A stretch of DNA of 64,000 bases from Brachypterus glaber (lineage: Eukaryota; Arthropoda; Insecta; Coleoptera; Kateretidae), in contig OY294046.1 in the NCBI GenBank assembly GCA_958510825.1, positions 73,355,808 through 73,419,807 on the forward strand, in the 5' to 3' direction. Shown here piece by piece: positions 56,820 through 64,000 of this stretch; positions within the stretch are counted from its first letter, which is position 1, and every line of letters begins with the position of its first letter. The position numbers were made by a program, and so were the translations under genes. Under the pieces are notes generated by a model. It did no database searches. It saw only the letters and a list, made by a program, of their open reading frames with translations, and was not told where the DNA came from.

Positions 56820-56837
56820 CCACGTTCTTGGGCGCCA
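56820..56837 (-). promoter_or_regulatory. Primer-binding site, tRNA-Lys-like
   Basis: Minus strand TGGCGCCCAAGAACGTGG, 7 nt after the 5' LTR end. The first 10 nt match the complement of the 3' end of insect tRNA-Lys as I recall it (TGGCGCCCAACGTGG); a GAA insert then precedes CGTGG. Confidence 0.7.
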
Positions 56838-56844
56838 ATATTAG

Positions 56845-59017
56845 TGTACCGTAATTAATACGTTCACTGCCAACGGCTAGTTTTGACAGCGGAGCAATGG
56901 GTATGGGCAAGGGAAAAATAGAAAGAATTGATTAATGTTGTTAGGGGCGCCAGTTACTTTAGCTTTTACTCCTTTAGGTAAGTAACAACCTAGTGTAAAT
57001 ACTTAAGCTTTTCAGTTTGAGAAAATATAACCCCTAAATAAAATAAGATAATTCATTTGAGAAATTTATTATAAATAAACTTAATGAAAGCACATCAAGT
57101 AATGTATTACTATATATAAAAAATATGTGTAATTATATTAAGATATAATTAAAGAAATCTTAATAAAAATTACTAAATTCAGAAATCATTCGACTTAAAT
57201 GTATAAAGAAAACATGAAGTTCAGCAAGCACCAAGAAATGTATGTAAACAACAATCATTTCTTGCAGTGTATAAAAGTCATGCTTAAATTAGAAATCATT
57301 TAATCAAAAGTATGATATTTAATAATTAATAAATGAGATTAAATGTTTTAAAAAAAATAAGTACCTAAAAATGAACAAAAGCCAGAAGGGCATATAGTAT
57401 TAATCAATACTATATCAGATCTGATAAAGTTTACAGTTATAAAAATATTGAAATAAAAGAATTTAAAAATATGAAATATTGCTTTCAAAAGTTTTCAGAA
57501 TGAGTACTTAGCTGGTTTCTGCAAAATCCATGAGGTATGAATTCCATCGTCTCCATCTGTGCAAGTCTCCCCTATGCTGATGAATTCATTTCTCAAATGA
57601 AAGAAAAAAAAATATAGGCTGTCCCATCTACTTTGGAAAAATTATCTTCCAGGATAAAATGTACGATTGAAAATGTTGTCCGGGATTAAATATGCTTTTG
57701 AAAATTATGTCCAATATAAAATTGTCTGCTAGACGGTCATATAGAATTTATCTATGCCGAAAAATACAGAACCATGTTCCAACAGAACATCACTCCATGC
57801 GGAGAACTTGTATATCAAATATACCAAAATAAACTTCAACCCAAATTAATGTAATTCCATATTAATGGTATAGAAATGGTGAGTAATTAATGGTCTAGTG
57901 ATTGTGCTTAATTAATGTAGTAATAATGGTGCTTTATGGTGCTTAATTAATGTAGTAATAATGGTGCTTTATGGTGCTTAATTAATGTAGTAATAATGGT
58001 GCTAAAACAATAATTATATGTCAGAAATATTCTAAGAAACAGAAAAACTTAACTTACGTCTCATTCTAAGTCTTCGATGTCCATCGAAACGTTATAAATG
58101 CGTAATTGTAAAAAAAATAACAGTTATAATATCTTCCGCATTGTTTAAATATTCATTTTCACTAACTTTAAATAAAAATACATGAAGGATTACTTCGATG
58201 ATTACAGAAAATAAACACTCGTCAAAATGAGACCACCATTGTACAGAGTTCATCAAGAAAGAGCGAAAATCGACCTTATCAACCGGTATGAACCCTTCAG
58301 GTGAATAAAATCCTATTTCTGAACTATTAGCGACATCTATGCAAGTCATTATCAACTACAGTTTTACCGTATAGGATTCCTAATAAAGGTAACTGAAACG
58401 ACACCAAAAATAATAACTAATTAAAAGAATGTTTCCTAATAAATCTGTATTAGTGATATCTAACCTCAAAATATTACTCTAAGAAACAAATATAAACAAT
58501 ACTTATTGTTTATCAGCAAAACTAATAAAAATACGAACAGAATACTAAGTGTCCTGTGAACTAAGTATAAACAAAATACTGAATCTAAGTGAGCAGTTCC
58601 AGCAAACTATTTTCAACAAATTCTGGATTATCCCGAAGAAATAAACATATGAAATTTTCCAGGAGAAACAAGCTACAGATGAAAGCCAGTGAAATCCAAC
58701 CCTCAATAGACTCTGAAACATATAAAAACCAGGTAAGTCCATAGACAAATGCACTATAGAGAAATAAGTCATATGATTCTTTATTATTAAAAATCATATT
58801 CTAATTATGTTTTCTTTATGTTATTTTCAGGTAGAACTATGGAATAGAGACTTATATGGTTAGAATTCAGTTCCTGCTACAAAATAGTCCCAGATACAAA
58901 ATAGTTCTGTACGTACGTAACTATTTATATACAAAATAAACATAAATTATAACGTAAGTAAACGAATAGTTTAATTAACCCTTGCTATATTACAAAGTGA
59001 CGATTTATGTCGTTACA
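56845..59017 (-). repeat. 5' LTR (2,173 bp)
   Basis: Promoter LTR of the element. Minus strand starts TGTAACGACATAAATCG. Sequence identical to the 3' LTR in every block compared, including the 35-bp array (57906-58003) and short frames (58092-58355, 58585-58797). Confidence 0.95.
58921..58931 (-). promoter_or_regulatory. Putative TATA box of the LTR promoter
   Basis: Minus strand TATATAAATAG, 87-97 nt from the LTR start. If it is used, U3 is only about 120 nt and some 2 kb of R/U5 is transcribed leader. The same site occurs in the 3' LTR at 50791-50801. Confidence 0.5.
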
Positions 59018-59021
59018 TTGT

Positions 59022-59181
59022 ATGTATACTTATCTGTTTATTTATTTCTTAATTATTTTTGACTTTATACATTTATATTATTGTTATTATTAAGACACAT
59101 TGTAATTAATTTTTGACGTATCTATGTGTATCTATATACATTCAAAAGATGAATAAACGAATTGAATTGAATTGAATTAAA
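59022..59181 (+). mobile_element. Continuation and tail of the LINE split by the LTR element
   Basis: T-rich UTR ending AAAAGATGAATAAACG and GAATTGAATTGAATTGAATT. Joins to 48714 once the LTR element and one TTGT are removed. Confidence 0.65.
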
Positions 59182-59512
59182 TCACTATAATTTGCCACTG
59201 TTACCAAATATCTTATAATGTATAGCGCAGAGCCCACTAATTTCTTTCCGTGTAGTAACGTTGACATCAACAATATTTTAACATTAAATTTTAACTCGTG
59301 TCCCAAGATTGACCCTCAAAGATTAATAGCAAATATTATACACTCATTGAATAATGTGCTCTTACCTAAGATTACATTCTTGTTGGTCTTAACTTCTTAT
59401 TTTTATACAATACACAGTATGAGAAGATGACTTTTTAAGTATAAAGCTCTTAGAGTTTTCTAAAGTACTACTGCGTTAAAAACGTGTTACGAAACGAGTG
59501 CTTTATACAATT

Positions 59513-59899
59513 TTTTCTATTTTGCTCTAAAATTTAAAAAAAAATTACATTTAAATTGATGACTGATTTAGGGATTTTTGTTTTGGATTGGCAATACAGT
59601 TTAAACCATTTTTAAAAATCTAAGAACAAATGATATTTTGATATATTTTATAGTCATCTCTTCTCTTTTTTACTGCAATTAACCAAGCAACAATTTTAAC
59701 ATGGTAAAAATAACCTAAACACAAAATTTTGTAGAAATTTCAACTTTAAAGCGACATTGACATTTGCACGGAAAACGTCAAGCGATAGGCCACATCTGTT
59801 GCCAACCCAAAAGAACAAAAAGTACAGACCTCTTATGGGCCTATAAGAACACGCAAAATGCGTGTGATTATGAACTTATAAGAGTCGCAAAATAGAAAA
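59513..59899 (-). mobile_element. MITE-like repeat family B, copy 6
   Basis: Reverse orientation, with both ends: TTTTTTCTATTTTGC (59511 on) and GCAAAATAGAAAA (59887-59899). Internal marks AACAAATGATATTTTGATAT and CACGCAAAATGCGTGTG present. The tail segment (GTTACGAAACGAGTGC) lies at 59440-59510. Confidence 0.8.
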
Positions 59900-61060
59900 A
59901 TAAATATGTCTATATGTCTATATGTCTATAGAGCTCTACTTAATTACAGATTGATATAAAAAAAGTTCTCGTTATTTATTTTTATTTTTGTTTAAACGTA
60001 CCTGTTAGCCAATGTTACCACAAAGAATTGACTAATGCTCGGTTCGACCCACAAAAATAAACATGTTACATATTTTTTACTGCGAACGACGCTTTTAACC
60101 TACAAATTTTCGACATGGTTTTCACACTAATTTTTATATTTTAATGTAAAATTTATTGTTTTTATGTTTGTAAAAGGTTCCTTGTCCATAATATGTTCAA
60201 CTTAAGAATATATATGACTACGCTCACACAATTTTAGGTAAGAAATTTACATATTTTACCTGAAAATGGGATTCAATACAGTCAAGAAAATATTTTGTTA
60301 TATATTATCATTATTATTATTAACAATAGTTGTTATCTTTTAGCTTTGATAAAGCCCCCAAATAGGGGAGAAACGTTAGCGATAAAATAAAGTGACGCAT
60401 TAAAACCTGCCAAAAAATCCCAGTTTTATTACAAACCAGAAAATTAAAAAAAGTTCTTAGTATTTTTTCCTGTCTATATTTTATTTGTAATAAAGCTTGC
60501 AAGCTTGGAGGCAAGGTAATTAAGAGAAAAAAAAAATGTCACAACAGTTGTTCTTTTAAATTATACATGCATTTGTATGAGATGGCCTTTAATGTTTCTT
60601 AAATGTAAAATGGGGTCTCATTTTGTGCGTTTCTTAATTTGGAAAATCGGAAGCCGTGACTATATTGCTTGTGTTATTTCTGTTACACTTAGATAAACAC
60701 GATTATTTTTAAATTTTAAGGATATTTAAATGTGTAGGGTCGTTTCCTATTGACATGGAAATATTTTACAACGTTTCAGTTAAATACTTTTGACTTATGT
60801 CAGGTCTTAAAATATAATCGAGGAGACTAGCAGTAAATTTGAAGAACTTCATTTCTATTTTGGAAGTTCTAAATTGTTTGTTTACATTTTAATAATCTCA
60901 TGTGTAACAAATTTTTCATTGGGTTTTTAAAAAAATACATTCATTGTTTTCTAAATTTAAATCTGTTTTAAAACCATTTCCAAAACCTATTTTTTACATA
61001 TTTTTTCTACGATCACTTTGTAATAGCATATGACGCAACGAGTACGCGAGAGTTCTTCAA
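59900..61060. other. Unassigned sequence
   Basis: 60346-60375 has TTGATAAAGCCCCC and GGGGAGAAACG, a stem with GATAA and GAAAC shoulders (see findings). The remainder is AT-rich without a recognisable gene. Confidence 0.45.
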
Positions 61061-61140
61061 AATCATTCGAAGTGTACTGAAAATGGTTTGCGTCGAGATG
61101 CGTATAATATTTTTCATACAACCTAACACCTAGACATCAA
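61061..61140 (+). repeat. Dispersed repeat family G, copy 2
   Basis: ACTGAAAATGGTTTGCGTCG then ATGCGTATAATATTTTTC and CCTAACACCTA; matches 61866-61930 in order. Confidence 0.65.
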
Positions 61141-61800
61141 AAAAACGCAAAAGTTATCTTAAAATTAGTTTGTCAATTTGAGGTTATGTGTTTGATATTT
61201 ACTCATTCTCGCACAGCAGATATGTAAAATCAGCTGATTTTTACTTCCCGACCGCTGTCATGGCAACGGGTGGAAAATGAGCACTATCTACTAACTAGGT
61301 CGTAGGAGAACGCCTTTTTCCGAAGGGTTTATTTATTGGACAATCCTTTTACACCTATCCAACTATCTTCTACAATCCTTGACAATTCTTAATTCTACAA
61401 TCATCTAAAATCCTCCTCAATCCTACACAATCATCTACAATCTTCCACAATCATCTGAAATCTTCCCACAATATTTAATAATCTTCATTAAAATTTAGTG
61501 CAATCTTTCACAATCTTTTTGACAATCTTTCACAATCCTTTTATTCTCACAATCCTTGTACACTTTTTTTTCAATAAATAAACTCCTCGCCTTTTTTCTA
61601 CTACCTAGTTAGTAGTTAGTGCGAATTTCCCATCCGTTGCCGATGACAACGGATGGGAAGTGACGATCAGCTGATTTAACATATCTGCTGTCAGAAAATT
61701 AGCGAAGGTCAAACACATAACCTCAAATCGACAACCTAATTTTAAGATGTTTTTGCATTTTTTTGATGTTAGGTGTTAGGTTATAGGAAAAATAGTATGG
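61103..61800. mobile_element. ~700-bp inverted-repeat element
   Basis: Arms 61103-61319 and 61587-61800: CCTAACACCTA, CTTAAAATTAG, GAGGTTATGTGTTTGA, CAGCAGATATGT, AATCAGCTGAT and CTAACTAGGT occur on the left and inverted on the right. The spacer is the ACAATC-rich stretch. Short family G segments flank both sides. Non-coding. Confidence 0.75.
61338..61560. repeat. Degenerate ACAATC-rich repeat
   Basis: About 17 copies of ACAATC/CAATC(C/T/A)T words at a loose spacing of 10-12 bp (for example CTACAATCATCTAAAATCCT, ACAATCTTCCACAATCATCT). One strand is poor in G. Not a CRISPR array: units are too short and spacing too irregular. Confidence 0.75.
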
Positions 61801-61804
61801 TGGT

Positions 61805-61930
61805 GGAGTACGTGAACCTAGTTTTTAGTGCACGGCTGCGCTTCGTATAAAAAGCACTCGATGTGCACTGAAATGGTTTGCGTCGAGTTGCGTATACGAT
61901 TTTTTCTACTACCTAACACCTAAAAATAAA
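61805..61930 (+). repeat. Dispersed repeat family G, copy 3
   Basis: GAACCTAGTTTTTAGTGCAC, GCACTCGATGTGCACTGAAA and TGGTTTGCGTCGAG, inverted relative to 23185-23290. Confidence 0.65.
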
Positions 61931-62289
61931 AAAAAAACGCAAAAATATACTATTGCTGTACTTAGTTATTGAGTCTAGAAGTTCTTTATGGAAGAGCAGA
62001 GTATAAAAATGGGCAGTAATTTATTAATGAAGATGGGCGCGATGGCATGGTAGATAAGAAAAACAATCAGTGAGAGCCTTTCTGACACGTATTAATCCCG
62101 AGTTAGAAATTGCAATTTCTTATCTTGGATTTTGGATTAGTAAGGCCGAGCCATATGTGGTTGGAGATGCGATAAACAATAGCAATATGTAAGAGGATAA
62201 ACATTTATTTGCTGCGAAGGTAAAAGGTAGAGAGTGATATTTATTGAGCGTATGGCATTATTACCGGGGGGACCCATCGCACTATGTAG
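61931..62289. other. Unassigned sequence
   Basis: No gene or repeat partner recognised; less AT-biased towards 62289. Confidence 0.4.
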
Positions 62290-62540
62290 TTCCGGTGCCT
62301 GTTTTCATCTTTAACCCTGTTTTAGGTAGTTAGTAGCAATGCCTACTAACCCCGGGGAACCGACGACTTTATGTGCCCTCCGAAGCACATGGTTTGGACT
62401 TTTTTCAGCTAGCCAGTCGGGCGGACGGGTAAGGAGAATTGCCTGCGTTTTGAAGCGAGGATCGTGACGTAGGAAGGACCGGCAATCCAAACCTGCGAAT
62501 TTGCAAGCCACGCATAACTCTCCCGGTGCCCGACAAAAAA
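62290..62540 (-). repeat. Insect dispersed-repeat-like segment
   Basis: Minus strand contains ATGTGCTTCGGAGGGCACAT, AGTCGTCGGTTCCCCGG and TTAGTAGGCATTGCTACTAA. I recall GTGCTTCGGA-GGCAC followed by GTCGTCGGT-CC from 3' regions of insect non-LTR elements and SINEs. The open frame over it is not a gene. Composition is much GC-richer than the rest of the window. Confidence 0.45.
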
Positions 62541-62582
62541 ATCCTGATCGCTTAACAGTTTGTTGTTGTAAATCAAAAACTC

Positions 62583-62810
62583 TGTGGACTAAGAAGGCAC
62601 CTGTTCAAGATAAAGGTCGGTAACGATCCCGTCTGTTCGGGTTGCGGGATGGACGAAGAATGGTCCTACCATTTCCTAGGACAATGCGATCGGTTCGGCA
62701 GAATACGACAGGAGATCTTCGGAGTGACAACGCTCTGAAGAGAGGAGTTGCGTACCCTTGCCTGGACAGATATTGCGACCTTTATAAGGAGGTCCGGTAG
62801 GTGTAGGCAG
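62583..62810 (+). pseudogene. C-terminal zinc-finger end of a non-LTR retrotransposon ORF
   Basis: Frame starting CGLRRHLFKIKVGNDP, then C-S-G-C-G-M (VCSGCGMDEEWSYHFLGQC), RFGRIRQEIFG, a stop (TGA near 62738), and further on EELRTLAWTDIATFIRRSGR. This C-x2-C-x8-H-x4-C tail with a following hydrophobic helix is the usual end of LINE ORFs with an RNase H domain (I/R1/LOA-type). Only the last approx. 70 residues are left, with a premature stop. Confidence 0.65.
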
Positions 62811-64000
62811 GGAGTAGGGTAGATATGTGGCTGGGACAGCTCGGGGCCTGCAAAAAGGGCCATAATGGCCTAGTTGCCTGGCTTGTAGCCTCCCCACCTT
62901 TACTATTAATACTAAATCAAACAACTGCACTCGTTTTTAAATACCGAACACGTTTACTTTTTTGTTGTTGTGTTCGATGCAATATATAGTGGTTGGCGCA
63001 TATACAACTATTTATTGTTGTATACTATAACCTAATAACCTATAACCTAATTAGGTTATTAATTACGCTAGTGATCTATCAGTGTGTCTTTTCCTTTTTG
63101 TCTTCGCATGCAGGATTTGTTTTGGGCCTGTAAAAGTTAGAAATGAGTATATCCTGGTTCCTCGTGGAGAGATTAAGTGCGAGTGCCTGCGGCAGATACA
63201 GATAACAGCCGTACACTAATCCGAATAACAACATTAAATACGACTCCAATTTGCCGCACTGTGGACTCGGAATGATTCTCGTTTACCGCAAACCCTTACC
63301 GACCACCTAAGAAATCCTTCAACGAGGAGGGACTTGCCTCGTCCTGCGGTTCTGCGACAAATTACGTCTTAATTTTAACAACCACGTCACACTAACTATT
63401 TTGACAACGAATTTAATCAACTCCGCTTTTTACCTAAAACAAATTCTAATACAAATACAAAATGTACTCGGAGGTAGTTAAATGCGAAATTTATTTTTCG
63501 TACGACCTAGTGTACACGAAATAAAGAAAAATGCATGTTCACTATATATCCTCGTTAGGATATTTTTCTATCGCACGAGTACATAGTGCATATTTGAATG
63601 AAATGACAACTATGCACACTTATTTAACCAAACGAGTACACATAGCTTTCATTTTTACAAAAGTCGTTTGACGTTTATAAAATTTTGAAATGTCAAATAT
63701 AAACACAGGTAATTCTTTAAAATATACATTTTTAAAGCGTCTAGACTGTAGTCCTAAATTTTTGTTTTGAAAAAAATCTTTTATTTAACTTTTTTTATTA
63801 TATAGTTTTTTTATGTTCCAATCCAAATATTACTGTTTTTCATGTCAAAAAGTCCAAACTATAGTTATAACCTTACTATTTTGACCTAGGTCAATATAAC
63901 TTAATAAGTTTTATTAATGTCTAGATTTTATAAAAATTACTTAATTTGTGATTTAGTTACCTTACATTTTATAAAAAAACATCATATTTTCCTCATGAAA
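62811..64000. other. Unassigned sequence
   Basis: 62811-62900 probably continues the LINE 3' UTR. 63060-63360 is less AT-biased and unmatched in the window; TTTGTCTTCGCATGCAG at 63097 looks like a splice acceptor, but no exon with a motif follows. 63480-63660 has words (CGAGTACA, AGTGCA) recalling family G. Confidence 0.35.

Larger units (their letters stand above)
48715..59017 (-). mobile_element. Complete Ty3/gypsy-type LTR retrotransposon (10,303 bp)
   Basis: LTRs begin TGTA and end TACA, each 2,173 bp, in direct orientation at an exact offset of 8,130 bp. I saw no difference in the blocks compared, and the ORFs inside them are letter-identical. Target duplication TTGT (48711-48714 and 59018-59021). 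In element orientation (minus strand): LTR, PBS, about 580-bp leader, gag, pol in the -1 frame, about 520 bp of non-coding DNA, polypurine tract, LTR. No env frame. Protease-RT-RNase H-integrase order defines Ty3/gypsy (Metaviridae). Identical LTRs and intact frames indicate a very recent insertion. Overall size and long LTRs recall Ulysses of Drosophila virilis, but relationship is untested. Confidence 0.95.

Noticed and set aside
61338..61560. Possible CRISPR-like array
   Set aside because: Units are short, degenerate and irregular, in a eukaryotic genome, between TE arms.

Overview
The window looks like a gene-poor, AT-rich, transposon-saturated stretch of an insect nuclear genome. The evidence is the density of TA-flanked MITEs, a tRNA-derived SINE with a perfect A box, several jockey/CR1-like LINE tails, a Ty3/gypsy LTR retrotransposon with a tRNA-Lys-like primer site, and two 200-N scaffold gaps. 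I find no host protein-coding gene that I can support. Nearly all credible coding sequence belongs to mobile elements. The species cannot be named from the sequence; an insect, possibly a beetle, is an inference.

Layout. 0-25 kb is a mosaic of foldback and TIR elements, many nested: a 904-bp TA element inside an older repeat (0.4-1.7 kb), a TA element inside another TA element (2.8-4.05 kb), two abutting elements that share TIRs (5.4-6.5 kb), and a 436-bp foldback built of GGATATCC-type motifs (22.1-22.6 kb). 25.2-30.4 kb holds a foldback, a long 5'-truncated LINE reverse transcriptase and two more LINE 3' ends stacked head to tail. 30-45 kb returns to dispersed repeats, including second copies of families seen in the first 25 kb, a 506-bp GACA/GACG microsatellite grown inside one repeat copy, a 73-bp tandem duplication and a complete SINE. 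45.3-47.9 kb is a decayed TA-flanked, probably pogo-like DNA transposon with 24-bp perfect TIRs and a LINE fragment nested in it.

48.7-59.0 kb is the centrepiece: a 10,303-bp Ty3/gypsy-type LTR retrotransposon on the minus strand. It has two 2,173-bp LTRs that look identical, a TTGT target duplication, PBS, polypurine tract, intact gag (468 aa) and intact pol (1143 aa; protease, RT, RNase H, integrase). Gag and pol overlap in the -1 relation. The overlap carries a textbook frameshift signal: A AAA AAC just before the gag stop, a 9-nt spacer, and a 9-bp stem. The element sits inside the 3' UTR of an older LINE. 59-64 kb holds another dispersed-repeat copy, a large inverted repeat with an ACAATC-rich spacer, and the zinc-finger end of another non-LTR element.

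All family assignments were made by eye from motifs and internal comparison within the window; no database search was possible.
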